DNA from: Chryseosolibacter sp964493505
GTDB lineage: Bacteria > Bacteroidota > Bacteroidia > Cytophagales > Cyclobacteriaceae
Length of the DNA stretch: 64,000 nucleotides
Assembly: GCA_964493505.1 (NCBI GenBank)
Contig: CAZBNP010000003.1
Span: 1 to 64,000 of the forward strand
Direction: 5' to 3'
The notes beneath the pieces were generated by a model. That model was not told the DNA's origin, searched no databases, and saw nothing but the letters and a program-made list of their open reading frames with translations. Shown piece by piece: positions 36,076 through 46,110 of the stretch; position 1 is the stretch's first letter, and the number at the start of each line of letters is the position of its first letter. The translations under genes and the position numbers were made by a program.

Positions 36076-37491
36076 ATGACCAAGACTTCAAAGGCATTCT
36101 GCGGAGACGATTTCCTGCTTGAAAATGAGTTTTCCCGGTATCTGTACGAACAGCACGCCGCAGGGATGCCCATCATCGACTACCACAATCACTTGTCGCC
36201 GCAGGATATCGCTGAAGACAGGCAATTCAGCAACCTGACCGAGATCTGGCTCGAAGGAGATCACTACAAGTGGAGGGCTATGCGCACCAACGGCGTGGCT
36301 GAGAAGTATTGTACAGGCAAGGAAGATCCGCTGTCGAAGTTCGTGAAGTGGGCGGAGACCGTACCCTATACGATGCGCAACCCGCTCTACCATTGGACAC
36401 ACCTCGAGCTGAAAAATTACTTTGGCATCGACCACCTGCTCGATGGAACCAGCGCCCGCGACATCTACGACACGTGTACGGCCATGCTGTCGGAGAAAGA
36501 ATTCAGCGTGCGGAACCTGTTGAAGAAAATGAGTGTGGAAGTAGTGTGTACCACCGACGACCCGATCGATACACTTCAGTATCACAAAGCATTTGCCGGA
36601 GAGGATGGCACATTGAAAATGTTTCCCACCTTCCGGCCCGACAAGGTGTATGCCATCGAGAACGTACAATCGTGGAGTCAGTATATTGAAAAACTCGAAG
36701 GAGCGTCCGGCAAATCGATCAGAACGTATGCAGACCTCCTCGGCGCCCTTCAGGCGCGAGTGGATTTCTTCGACAGCCTGGGGTGCCGCGCATCCGATCA
36801 CGGACTGGAGCATATCTATTTCGAAAATGATGCGGAGGATAAGGCGGATGGCATCTTTTCCAGTCTGCGTGGCGGAAAGGATGTGTCGCTTCAGGAACAG
36901 CATACCTTCAAGGCAGCGGTACTGATTGCGCTGGGCAGGATGTATCACGCCAAAGGCTGGGCGCAACAATTTCACGTAGGCGCACTGCGAAACAACAGCA
37001 CCCGTATGATGCGGGAGCTGGGACCCGACACAGGCTTTGACTCCATTGGCGATTTCCCGCACGCGAGAAAGATGTCACAGTTCTTTAACCACCTCGACAA
37101 TACAAATCAGCTGACCAAGACAGTCATCTACAACCTCAATCCCGCTGACAATGCCCTGATAGCAACCATGACCGGCAATTTCAACGACGGGTCATTCCCG
37201 GGCAAGATGCAGTACGGCTCGGGCTGGTGGTTCCTCGATCAGAAAGACGGGATGGAGAATCAGATGAATGCCCTCTCGAATATGGGATTGCTTTCCCGGT
37301 TTGTAGGCATGGTGACAGACAGCCGCAGTTTTCTTTCCTTTCCCCGCCACGAGTACTTCAGACGGATACTGTGTAATCTGCTCGGCAAGGATATCGAAAA
37401 AGGTGAACTACCTGACGATCTGAACCATATCGGAGCGATGGTAGAGGCGATCTCCTACGGAAATGCGAAAGAGTACTTCAGATTCGGCTGA
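36076..37491 (+). CDS. uxaC: Glucuronate isomerase
   Basis: 471 aa. The zinc-binding motif DYHNHLSPQDIAED is at about 35-48. Family motifs include EIWLEGDHYKWRAMR, CTTDDPIDTLQYH, FHVGALRNNSTRM and SRSFLSFPRHEYFRRILCN. Known: converts D-glucuronate to D-fructuronate (and galacturonate to tagaturonate). It is the last gene of the operon and supplies the substrate for the SDR encoded two genes upstream. A 143-bp gap without a clear terminator follows. Confidence 0.97.
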   Translation: MTKTSKAFCGDDFLLENEFSRYLYEQHAAGMPIIDYHNHLSPQDIAEDRQFSNLTEIWLEGDHYKWRAMRTNGVAEKYCTGKEDPLSKFVKWAETVPYTMRNPLYHWTHLELKNYFGIDHLLDGTSARDIYDTCTAMLSEKEFSVRNLLKKMSVEVVCTTDDPIDTLQYHKAFAGEDGTLKMFPTFRPDKVYAIENVQSWSQYIEKLEGASGKSIRTYADLLGALQARVDFFDSLGCRASDHGLEHIYFENDAEDKADGIFSSLRGGKDVSLQEQHTFKAAVLIALGRMYHAKGWAQQFHVGALRNNSTRMMRELGPDTGFDSIGDFPHARKMSQFFNHLDNTNQLTKTVIYNLNPADNALIATMTGNFNDGSFPGKMQYGSGWWFLDQKDGMENQMNALSNMGLLSRFVGMVTDSRSFLSFPRHEYFRRILCNLLGKDIEKGELPDDLNHIGAMVEAISYGNAKEYFRFG

Positions 37492-37634
37492 TAGGCAGCA
37501 GGCGAACTATTGTTGAGGGATAACCGTTCTTGATTACGAATAGCGTCTAAAATCAAGGATGATACATTTTTTTTGACCATTTTTGTATCCGGCCGGCTAA
37601 TGGCCAGACGACAAGCAAGTAATATACAACTCAT

Positions 37635-38873
37635 TTGACATTTCACGATTTCAATTTTGATCCGAGGCTGGTGGAAGGCCTGGACTCAATGGGCTATCAA
37701 AAGCCTACCCCAGTACAGGAAATGACCATTCCTGTCATTCTCAACAACCGCGACATCATTGCATGCGCCCAGACCGGTACCGGAAAAACCGCCGCGTATG
37801 TACTCCCACTCCTCAACAAGATCTCGCGGGAACAAGAGCACGAACGTCACCTGAACACATTGGTGATCGCGCCTACCCGGGAACTGGCGCATCAGATAGA
37901 CCAGCAGGTTGAGGGCTTTGCATACTTTCTTGGCATCAGCTCTATTCCGATTTATGGCGGCAGCGATGGCGCTACATGGGACCAGCAGCGGAGAGCGCTG
38001 GAAGCAGGAGCCGACATCATCATCGCCACGCCGGGAAGGTTGATACAGCTTCTCGCGACCGGCAAAATAGACTTCAGCCACCTCAAGCACCTGGTTCTGG
38101 ACGAAGCAGACCGCATGCTCGACATGGGATTCTTCGACGACATCGTGCGAATTATCAAGGAATTGCCCGAGAACCGCCAGACACTGCTGTTTTCGGCTAC
38201 TATGCCTCCGAAGATCAGAACCCTGGCGAAGGCCATATTGAAGAATCCGGAGGAAGTAAGTATTGCCATCTCCAAACCGGCGGCGGGCATCCTGCAACAA
38301 GCCTACCTGGTGTACGATCATCAGAAAGTTCCACTCCTGAAGCGGCTGCTGCAAGACAACGACTTCAAGAGTGCCATTGTATTCTCTAACAGCAAAGACA
38401 ACGTCAAGAGACTCGGTCGCGAGCTTGCGCATTCGGGCATGTCGGCGAAGGCATTTCACTCTGACCTTGAGCAGTCGGAGCGGGAGGAGATCATGAACCA
38501 GTTCAAAAGCCGCAAGCTCCAGATGCTGATCGGCACAGATATCATCTCACGAGGTATTGATGTGGAGGGAATAGAACTGGTTGTTAACTACGATACCCCG
38601 CACGATGCAGAAGACTACGTACACCGTATCGGGCGCACGGCACGTGCCGCGAGAACAGGCACAGCGATCACGTTTGTGAACGAGAAAGATCACTGGAAAT
38701 TTCAGCGCGTTGAAAAGCTGATAGGCAATGACATCCAGAAACTGGCGTTGCCGGAAGGGTTGGGAGAGAGTCCAGCCTTTGAGTCGAAGGGGGGTAAAGC
38801 TGACGGCAACAAAAACAAGTCGCGTAAACGCAAGTTCAATCGCCGTCCCGGAGGGAAAGTCGGGAGGGGATAG
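37635..38873 (+). CDS. DEAD-box ATP-dependent RNA helicase
   Basis: 412 aa from TTG 37635; no in-frame ATG precedes the Q-motif. Motifs in order: Q-motif region (GYQKPTPVQEMTIPVI), I AQTGTGKT, Ia PTRELAHQ, II DEAD (VLDEADRMLDMGFF), III SAT, IV-VI with TDIISRGIDVEGI and HRIGRTARA. The tail after about 375 is basic and Gly/Lys/Arg-rich, as in RhlE-type helicases. Known: remodels structured RNA. The 143-bp leader has a partial promoter match (CATTTTTG at 37578-37585), leaving about 45 bases of untranslated leader. Confidence 0.94.
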   Translation: MTFHDFNFDPRLVEGLDSMGYQKPTPVQEMTIPVILNNRDIIACAQTGTGKTAAYVLPLLNKISREQEHERHLNTLVIAPTRELAHQIDQQVEGFAYFLGISSIPIYGGSDGATWDQQRRALEAGADIIIATPGRLIQLLATGKIDFSHLKHLVLDEADRMLDMGFFDDIVRIIKELPENRQTLLFSATMPPKIRTLAKAILKNPEEVSIAISKPAAGILQQAYLVYDHQKVPLLKRLLQDNDFKSAIVFSNSKDNVKRLGRELAHSGMSAKAFHSDLEQSEREEIMNQFKSRKLQMLIGTDIISRGIDVEGIELVVNYDTPHDAEDYVHRIGRTARAARTGTAITFVNEKDHWKFQRVEKLIGNDIQKLALPEGLGESPAFESKGGKADGNKNKSRKRKFNRRPGGKVGRG

Positions 38874-38878
38874 GGAAA

Positions 38879-38895
38879 GTTTCGGGTTCCGAAAC
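38879..38895. terminator. Hairpin between convergent helicase and tamL genes
   Basis: GTTTCGG (38879-38885), loop GTT, CCGAAAC (38889-38895): a perfect seven-pair stem. It fills the 24-bp gap between the two stop codons and can form on either strand. There is no T-tract on either side, so intrinsic termination is not certain. Confidence 0.45.
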
Positions 38896-38897
38896 CC

Positions 38898-41273
38898 TCA
38901 GAACGGATACCCGATAGCGATATTCAGTATCAGATTATCCCCGCGCCATGTGGGACTACCAAAATCGATTTCGTCGAAGACCCAGCGATTGTCTGGCGGA
39001 AGCCAGGGTTTCCTCAAAGGAAAAGCGAGATCGAATCTCAATACAAAAAAACTGAAATCCATACGTAGGCCCGCACCGGTACCGACAGCGAGTTCGCGGA
39101 GAAACTCATCTTTCCTGAACGTGCCACCGGGCCTTTCCGGATCTTCGCGTATAAGCCAGATGTTCCCGGCATCCACAAATACGGCGCCTTTCAGAAAGCT
39201 TACAATATCAAAACGGTATTCGACGTTGCCTTCCAGTTTCAGGTCGGCGCGCTGGTCGATGAAAAGCCCCGTCGTAGTTGTGCTATTGTCGTTCGGATCG
39301 TCGGAAAGATGATCGCTGATATTGTACGTGCCAGGCCCTATTGTGCGTGCGGGAAATGCGCGGACGCTGTTTGATCCGCCGATCGAGAACTGCTTGATAT
39401 AGGGGAGTGTCCGGGAATTTTCGTATGCGTATCCGCCTCCGACAATTACGCGCGCGGCGAGTTTGTTGCGCTTGCTGAGATTGTAAAAGTACCGGACATC
39501 TGCCTGCGCCCTGGCAAACTGTGAGTAAACACTTCCGAAGATACTGGCGGGGTCCTCTTCCGGACGGTGCTTGAACCCGGTCTGAACAACATGCATCAGA
39601 TTGCCCGCGATGTCTACCGTTCCGCTAAAGTAGAACTGGGTTCGCACGAAGTCGCGTTCGCTAAAATCATTTCGACGATCTTCATTGAGTTGTGTGTTCA
39701 GTGTGTAGGTGTACCGCGTGCCTATGATGAACTGATTTTCAAAGGATCCGGCGAGGTAGGGGTTCTGGTCCAGGAGCGCGTTGAAATCTTCCGAGGCATT
39801 GCCAAGCCGGACGTAGCTAATGTCGACGGGATAAAGTTCATGCGACTTGAGTGTATTTTCCCGCCACGTATAGCCGGCAGTCAGGTTGAAGGAGTTCAGC
39901 CTGAAAAAGCCGATCCGTTCCTGTAACCTGAATCCGACGCCGAGCTTTGTCGCTGGCAGGTAGCGCCACGATGGGTAGTCGATGTTCAGCGGCGAGATTA
40001 TACGGGGGAAAGAAAGCTCTGATTCGAGGCCTAATTCAAAAGCATTCAATGGCTTGTCGACCTTCCGGCTTACCTGCACTTCATAGGATGTGTTGGCCGT
40101 GATGGTGAACTGCTCTGACCCGCGGAGGAAATTCCTGTTGGTGAACCGCAGACTGAAGCCGGGGCCTACGAAGTTGTTGGACTTGGAGACAAGCTGTGCT
40201 TCCGCACGAATCGATTTTTTCAGATGGGGTGTCAGGTAGATAGAAGTGTTGAGGACGGACGAGTCTCTTTCCGATTCGCGGAAGCGGATGTCGACAAACT
40301 TGAATGACCCCAGGCTCATGAGATGTTGTAGTGTGTACTGCCTGTCTATCGTGCGGTAGATACCGCCCGGCCGGAAGTTGATAACTTTTGTGATGGCTTC
40401 GGGGCGGTATAGTCCGTGGCGGTCGATGTAGTTGAATCCATCGACCCGGAGGGTGTCTGCGGGTAGGGCAATGGTGTCGACTGACAGCATGTAGCCGGGG
40501 TGGATGTTGACCTCGCCGATGTGATAGATCTCTCTTGCTTTGGCGGGAACGCCTGGTTCGAGTGTGAGGAGTAGGTCAACCTGGCGGTCGCCGACGGTGC
40601 TATCGGCTTCGAAGATGAGGTGCCGGTCGTCGAAGTAATAGAACCCGAGATTCTCGAGTGCTTCTTCGATGCGTTCCTGTTCGGCCTTCAGGCGCTCGAG
40701 GTTGTATCGCTGCCGCGGCTTGAGGTATGAATCGTTGTTCACACTGTCGATGTTGGTGAAGAGTGTGTCCATCCTCGGAAATGTGATATCTCTGATGCGG
40801 TATACGGGATGCACGCGCGCTGTATAGGTCACAGCTCCCTTTTTGCCCGCTACATCCACTTCCGAGGTGACTTTTGAGAAGAAGTAGCCGTTGTTGATAA
40901 GATGCGCTTCCAGTACTTGTGAGATGTTGTGTTCGTCGATGTCGGCCATATAGACCGGTGGCTGACCTAGCTTTGTCTTGATGAAGTTCCGTAATCCTTT
41001 TCCACGTGGAATACCCGCTTTGTAGAAAAACCAAAGTCCTGGTCGCATGCCGAGGATTTTGGTGTTTGGCTTCGGCAGGATGTTGGCATCGAGCATCTCC
41101 GCGATTTTCTTCTTTGCCCGAATTCTTCCTTCGGGAACAATATCCACTTTCGCGCCGGTATATAATACCTGATTGTCGGGCACTAGCTTCATCGCACTAC
41201 ATCCGCTGAGCATTGCGATGATCAACCCGGAGAGGAAAAATACGAAGGTATGTCGAAGTGGGCGCACAGGCAT
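38898..41273 (-). CDS. tamL: Translocation and assembly module lipoprotein TamL (BamA/Omp85 family)
   Basis: 791 aa from ATG 41273, 4 bp after the tamB stop. An ATG at 41297 would overlap tamB and add eight residues. The N-terminal signal ends LSGC, giving a lipid-anchored Omp85, the mark of Bacteroidota TamL. POTRA domains fill about 30-330 (IRDITFPRMDTLF and the following repeats). A 16-strand barrel follows and ends LILNIAIGYPF with terminal Phe. Known: TamA/TamL works with TamB in outer-membrane assembly or lipid transport. The tamB-tamL gene order supports the assignment. Confidence 0.92.
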   Translation of the reverse strand: MPVRPLRHTFVFFLSGLIIAMLSGCSAMKLVPDNQVLYTGAKVDIVPEGRIRAKKKIAEMLDANILPKPNTKILGMRPGLWFFYKAGIPRGKGLRNFIKTKLGQPPVYMADIDEHNISQVLEAHLINNGYFFSKVTSEVDVAGKKGAVTYTARVHPVYRIRDITFPRMDTLFTNIDSVNNDSYLKPRQRYNLERLKAEQERIEEALENLGFYYFDDRHLIFEADSTVGDRQVDLLLTLEPGVPAKAREIYHIGEVNIHPGYMLSVDTIALPADTLRVDGFNYIDRHGLYRPEAITKVINFRPGGIYRTIDRQYTLQHLMSLGSFKFVDIRFRESERDSSVLNTSIYLTPHLKKSIRAEAQLVSKSNNFVGPGFSLRFTNRNFLRGSEQFTITANTSYEVQVSRKVDKPLNAFELGLESELSFPRIISPLNIDYPSWRYLPATKLGVGFRLQERIGFFRLNSFNLTAGYTWRENTLKSHELYPVDISYVRLGNASEDFNALLDQNPYLAGSFENQFIIGTRYTYTLNTQLNEDRRNDFSERDFVRTQFYFSGTVDIAGNLMHVVQTGFKHRPEEDPASIFGSVYSQFARAQADVRYFYNLSKRNKLAARVIVGGGYAYENSRTLPYIKQFSIGGSNSVRAFPARTIGPGTYNISDHLSDDPNDNSTTTTGLFIDQRADLKLEGNVEYRFDIVSFLKGAVFVDAGNIWLIREDPERPGGTFRKDEFLRELAVGTGAGLRMDFSFFVLRFDLAFPLRKPWLPPDNRWVFDEIDFGSPTWRGDNLILNIAIGYPF

Positions 41274-41277
41274 CCTG

Positions 41278-44200
41278 TCATTCTTTTGTCGATGCATTCG
41301 CTTTGAACAGTTCTCTAAGTGTATTGTAATCTTTGATATAGATCAGGCCGGTACCGGTCTCAATTAGCTCACCGTCTATCATGTCGTAGTTGCTGTTCCG
41401 GAAACCGTTGATGCGGAACCTGCCGTCGGGCGTGATCTTATATTCGATTGCGAGGTCACCGATGTAGTCGGTGGCATTGCGATTTTCATTTTCTCCTTCC
41501 ATGTCGATATTCCCCGAGAGCTTGACTACCAGACGGTCGCTGAAGAGGCTTTTTGAGACGCCGAGCTGAAGCTCCGTCTGTCCTTGCGCCTGTCCTGAAG
41601 TATAATCCTCGTACGACTTGATGTCGAAGCTCAGTTCGACGCCTTTAATGTTTTCAGATAAGCGGTTTAACTGCTCGGTAAGTATCTTGCTTACGCTGTT
41701 TCTCGCTGTCGACGCCAATCCGCTACCCGCTTTGTTCTCGAACGGGTTATCGGAAATGAATCGTTTCAGAATAAGCAATGCGAAGACTTGTTTGTTGAGA
41801 TCCGATTCGCGGGTATTGATGTCTTGCAGCCTGGCGTAGACATTTCCGCCGAAGGCGTTGCGCTGATCCATCGGCATGTCGAGTCTGAATGAAATATCGG
41901 GTTGCAGCAGCTCGCCCTTGAGAAGCAGGTACACCATGAAAGGCAGCCGCTGTTTTGCCTGGGTGGGATCGGCATTGGGCAATAGTTCGATAGGTGCGGT
42001 CTCTACCTCAAAGATTGCCCGGATATCCATCTGTGCGTTCAGAGGATCGCCAAGCCATGTGATAGAACTTCCTTTTTCAATCTGGAACTCGCGTTTCACA
42101 AACCTATAGAACGAAAGGTTGTACGTACCTTCTTCGATTTCGAGTCGCCCGCTGAGGTTCATGTCACCGGTGGGATTGACCTGCAGCGTAAGAGTCGAGT
42201 TTCCTCTGACGGAAAGCTGGTCTGCGGTGATGGGATCGATCACGATGGTGAACCGCTCCTGGTCTGTGAGCTCAATGCGCGCGGTGAGATCGATACCCCT
42301 GAACGTCGACTTCACCGTGTCGGCCGCCTCGGCGTTGATTTGTTTCATAAAGGGATCGTGCTGAGATGACCGATCGACGAATTTTACTATGCCCTGCGCC
42401 TGCAGGGCCGCGGCCCTGGATTGCGGCACGATGTAGGTGAGGTGGCTCCCGTCAGCTAGTCCGATATCTACATCGACAACGGGGGTAGTGGTGTTGCCGC
42501 GTATTTTTGCGTCGGCTTTCATATCGATGCGCCCATAGAAGAGGTCGTTAGATCCTTCTTCTGTATTCAGCAACCTGAAGTTGTCGGTCGTGATATCAAG
42601 TTGAAACTGGTAGTCGCGATAGTTGCTTGTCAGGATTGTGCCGTCGATACGCGCGATATTTCCCGATTGGTCTGCTATCTCGAACTGGTCGAAGGACAAC
42701 CCGTCATTGACGAAGGAAATTGTTTCGTTGTCGGCGGAGAAGCCGGTATTGAGGAAGTTGGAAAAGAATTTGGTGTCTCTCACGGTTATTCGCCCGTCGA
42801 TATCGGGTCGTTGCGGCGATCCGTCTATGCGGATAGTGCCTTCCAGAAAGCCCTCGAGGTCGCTCATCTGGCGTTCGAGCAGGGGCTGCAGGGTTGGCAG
42901 ATGGAATCGCTCGATGTTTGCGGTAATATCTATCGATGGATTTTCTCCGGCTGTGTAGGAGCCGCCAATGGTTACGTGGTTCTGGTTTCCATTCAAAGAG
43001 ACATCCACGTTCAGCCTCGTTTGGTTTTCGCGGGCTACACGCAGGGAGATATCGCCCCAGGGTATATCGCGGATACGAAACGCGGTGACGGTGAGATCGG
43101 TTGTGAACATCATGCCGTCGTCTGACGGGAAGAAGTTAATATCTCCGTGGAGAAGTCCCGATGCTGGTCGTTCTTCCGCGATTACGCTGGTCAGCGACTC
43201 GAGATCAAGTTCGCGGAAACCTAGTGTTATCGGTGCGTTTTCCTGACCCGTTGACGCGATGATGATTTGTTCTTTCCCCTGCGAGAGCACTACGTTTTCG
43301 GCGGTAAACCGTTTTCCAAAACGCATGGAGTTGTCTTGCGGCACCGCCCAGGGACGATAGTTCAGAACAACGTCGTCAGGCGACAATTTGAAGTTAAATC
43401 CTGCGTCTGTACTGAGGAACGACCCGGCGATGACATATTTTTGACGGTCGGCGGAGTCAAGAATGATCAGGTCGGTTTCGATCATGTTGTCCGCTATCAC
43501 GCCGCTTAACTCCAGGCCATCGATTCGCATTGAGTCGACGAGTATTTTGTCGACCGCGAGGTTATACCACAAACTACGCTCGTCCGATTCGGTGGTAAAA
43601 GTGAGCGACCGGATACCAATGTTTCCATACCGGATGGCGCGTGCCTCCAGGGTGATGTCTAGATTACGGGTTTCGCTGTCAAACGCTCCCCTGATCGGCC
43701 CGGGCTCGAAGGTGGTAAGCTCTGGTATGATTAGTTTGGTGAGCAGGTCGGTATTCCGGAGTTGTATCTCGAAGGTGAAGTGTTGTGGTGTGGCGTCGTT
43801 CACTTCGAGCGAATCGTGCAGCGCGTAGTACGAGTGAAAGTATTCGCGCATCACCGAGGGCAGTCCGAAGATATTGATCGATCCTTCAAAGCGACCGGTA
43901 AGGAGGTCGGAGTCGATACTGATCTCCGAGCGGCCCTCCTGGTCTATCGAGGCGAAGAGGAGGGAGTCGACTGCATAGAGGTCGTCGCCGTTGTAGACGG
44001 CGACCTTTCGGATGCCGACGTTGCCGTTGAGTACCTTGAAGTCGGACGTAGCCAGATCAACGGTCAGGATACCGCGGGCGCGCAACGGGTTTGCGGTGAG
44101 ATTCAGTGCGCCGAAGTCGCCGTTCCGGAGGTCGAACGTGAAGTCGTATCGGGGAATTTCGTCGTTGAAGTCGTATTGGGCGTCAACCGTGAAGTCGAGA

Positions 44201-45879
44201 TTTTCATCGTCAAGTCCGGCGTGGAGAGTGGCTATCTGGTCGCGGACAACACCTTCGAGTACCAAGCCTTCATAACGGTATCCCTGGTAGTCGAAATGCC
44301 CGACGTCGGCCTGCAGTGTTCCGTTCATTTCGGCCGGCGACAGGCCCTGGGTTTTGAACTTCGCTGTCAGTGCCAGGGTGCCTATCACGCTGTCGGGTTG
44401 CCCCAGAATCCGGCCTATCGGGAGATCAGTGACACTCAGATCGAGGTTTACTCCGCGTGATACAGAGGTTGAATCGAGATTAAAATCACCGTGGCTTTCG
44501 AGAGCACCTTCATCCAACCGCAGTGTTGCCGCAAATGTCGCCTTCCTGAGGCTTCCCACGTACTTTGCGTCGAGTTCCATCCACAACGGCAGCACTATTG
44601 AGTCGGGCAACAGCGTGTCGGGAAGAATGGTCACAAGATCGGCGCGGGTTGTGCGAAGCTTGTCGACAGCGATATCGAGTTGCAGGCTGTCTGTATCCGG
44701 CAGTCCTTTCACCTGCCCCGAAGTGTGGATGTAAGTGTCGGTAAGAGAGCTCAAATTTAGCTGTCGTATTTCGAGGTTGTTTAATCTTCCGGATACGTCG
44801 CCGTCGATATAAAGTTCTGTATTGTCGGGAAGCCGGACCGGCAGGCTGTCGGTGAAGGTGGGGTTAAAGTAGCGTATATCCCGGAGGTTCACCTGTGAAT
44901 TTTGTAGCCTGGCTGCTATCTCCGCTTGTTGCCAGGTTTGACCGATATCGGCGAAAGAAGGATAGGTGGCTCTGGCGTGGAATTCGAGTCGGCTGTTGTC
45001 CGTTACAAGCAGCAGATCTTCAACTGAGGCGCTGGTTTCGGTGATGTTGATATCGCCAGTAAGCGACTGGATTGCGAAACCGCTTCGCTCCCGAAAAGAT
45101 AATTCGTTGAGCGTAACCTTGATGTTGCCGTCGTCATAGTGGGTATCTGTTACCGTGATATTCAGGCCTGTGAGTGACAGGTTATTGAAGTCAACGGCGG
45201 ATGCTTTTGTCCCGGGTTTTGTCGATTTCGTCTGGCGGATACTTGCGCGTGAGTTTTCCAGTGTTATATCTTCTACTGCAAAGATGTTATTCTCCAGGTC
45301 GAATGTTTGAATGTTGATTTCCAGAATCCCCAGCGCGACTTCGGCCAGGTTGCCGGTCAGGCGATCGTCAAAGCGAAGGCGGATATTTTCCAGCTTCAGT
45401 GTCTTTAGTGTGATGCTCCACGGTGCCTGGTCAACGGTGTCGGGCATGTCGGGTTCACTGGCAAAAGCCGCGGGGATGTAGGAGAAATTGTAGGTACTGT
45501 CGCCTTCTGCGCGACGCACGATCGCCACGGTGTTTGAGAGGTCTATGTTGTTGAGCTGGATTTCATTCCGGGTCAACCCCCAGAGGTCGGTATCTATCGA
45601 GAGGCGTCCGACATAGAGCAATGTGTCGGCTTGCCGGTCTTCGAGGTAGAGGTCTTTAAGGACTATACTCTTGGGAAACCCGACGACAACTCCGCCGAGC
45701 GTTACCTTTGTACCAATGGTTCCCTCCAGGTAGCCGACTGCCTTTTGCGTGATCCGGTTTTGTACGGCGGGGAGGCGAATAAGCAGGACCGCCGCCACCA
45801 ATATCAGGACGATCGATGCGACGATCCAGGCGACAATCTTTAGTGTTCTTTTCAAAATTTTTTTCAACCCCGGTGGCAT
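41278..45879 (-). CDS. tamB: Translocation/assembly module protein TamB
   Basis: 1533 aa. A signal anchor helix lies at about 13-35 (IVAWIVASIVLILVAAVLLI). It is followed by an AsmA-like start (LPAVQNRITQKAVGYLEGTI), a very long beta-taco built of repeating strands, and a C-terminal TamB/DUF490 domain (about 1100-1480) with LNLSGRLEIEEGTYNLSF-type sequence. Known: TamB bridges the periplasm and is implicated in phospholipid movement and outer-membrane protein assembly. It lies directly upstream of tamL and is divergent from mlaEFD, giving a local group of outer-membrane lipid-homeostasis genes. Confidence 0.93.
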   Translation of the reverse strand: MPPGLKKILKRTLKIVAWIVASIVLILVAAVLLIRLPAVQNRITQKAVGYLEGTIGTKVTLGGVVVGFPKSIVLKDLYLEDRQADTLLYVGRLSIDTDLWGLTRNEIQLNNIDLSNTVAIVRRAEGDSTYNFSYIPAAFASEPDMPDTVDQAPWSITLKTLKLENIRLRFDDRLTGNLAEVALGILEINIQTFDLENNIFAVEDITLENSRASIRQTKSTKPGTKASAVDFNNLSLTGLNITVTDTHYDDGNIKVTLNELSFRERSGFAIQSLTGDINITETSASVEDLLLVTDNSRLEFHARATYPSFADIGQTWQQAEIAARLQNSQVNLRDIRYFNPTFTDSLPVRLPDNTELYIDGDVSGRLNNLEIRQLNLSSLTDTYIHTSGQVKGLPDTDSLQLDIAVDKLRTTRADLVTILPDTLLPDSIVLPLWMELDAKYVGSLRKATFAATLRLDEGALESHGDFNLDSTSVSRGVNLDLSVTDLPIGRILGQPDSVIGTLALTAKFKTQGLSPAEMNGTLQADVGHFDYQGYRYEGLVLEGVVRDQIATLHAGLDDENLDFTVDAQYDFNDEIPRYDFTFDLRNGDFGALNLTANPLRARGILTVDLATSDFKVLNGNVGIRKVAVYNGDDLYAVDSLLFASIDQEGRSEISIDSDLLTGRFEGSINIFGLPSVMREYFHSYYALHDSLEVNDATPQHFTFEIQLRNTDLLTKLIIPELTTFEPGPIRGAFDSETRNLDITLEARAIRYGNIGIRSLTFTTESDERSLWYNLAVDKILVDSMRIDGLELSGVIADNMIETDLIILDSADRQKYVIAGSFLSTDAGFNFKLSPDDVVLNYRPWAVPQDNSMRFGKRFTAENVVLSQGKEQIIIASTGQENAPITLGFRELDLESLTSVIAEERPASGLLHGDINFFPSDDGMMFTTDLTVTAFRIRDIPWGDISLRVARENQTRLNVDVSLNGNQNHVTIGGSYTAGENPSIDITANIERFHLPTLQPLLERQMSDLEGFLEGTIRIDGSPQRPDIDGRITVRDTKFFSNFLNTGFSADNETISFVNDGLSFDQFEIADQSGNIARIDGTILTSNYRDYQFQLDITTDNFRLLNTEEGSNDLFYGRIDMKADAKIRGNTTTPVVDVDIGLADGSHLTYIVPQSRAAALQAQGIVKFVDRSSQHDPFMKQINAEAADTVKSTFRGIDLTARIELTDQERFTIVIDPITADQLSVRGNSTLTLQVNPTGDMNLSGRLEIEEGTYNLSFYRFVKREFQIEKGSSITWLGDPLNAQMDIRAIFEVETAPIELLPNADPTQAKQRLPFMVYLLLKGELLQPDISFRLDMPMDQRNAFGGNVYARLQDINTRESDLNKQVFALLILKRFISDNPFENKAGSGLASTARNSVSKILTEQLNRLSENIKGVELSFDIKSYEDYTSGQAQGQTELQLGVSKSLFSDRLVVKLSGNIDMEGENENRNATDYIGDLAIEYKITPDGRFRINGFRNSNYDMIDGELIETGTGLIYIKDYNTLRELFKANASTKE

Positions 45880-46053
45880 TCAGGAAAAGTTATTCCATAT
45901 CCGCGAACGAAAATGTCGTGCCTCGAACAGCTGCTACCGGGAGACCCTTGTGGCATGCCGAGTTCGCACGACTGCTTTAAACGCAATCTGTAGAATAATA
46001 TCAACAGTAGGAAATCCTTATTTGCCGGTTCTCAAATCCAGCGACTATAACGC

Positions 46054-46068
46054 CCCGCAAATTGCGGG
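46054..46068. promoter_or_regulatory. 15-bp perfect palindrome upstream of mlaE
   Basis: CCCGCAA (46054-46060), central A, TTGCGGG (46062-46068). It lies in the 231-bp gap between the divergent tamB and mlaE genes, 42 bp before the mlaE ATG. The symmetry suggests a binding site for a dimeric regulator. No protein can be named from sequence. Confidence 0.4.
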
Positions 46069-46110
46069 CATGTTTATAGAAAATACATACGGTACAACTT
46101 CACGAGCCTG

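Noticed and set aside
37492..37634. Possible structured RNA or cold-shock leader before the DEAD-box helicase
   Set aside because: The 143-bp gap has only a weak promoter-like box and no convincing hairpin set.
43762..44460. 232-aa plus-strand frame inside tamB
   Set aside because: Antisense to a well-supported 1533-aa gene; composition mirrors the opposite strand.
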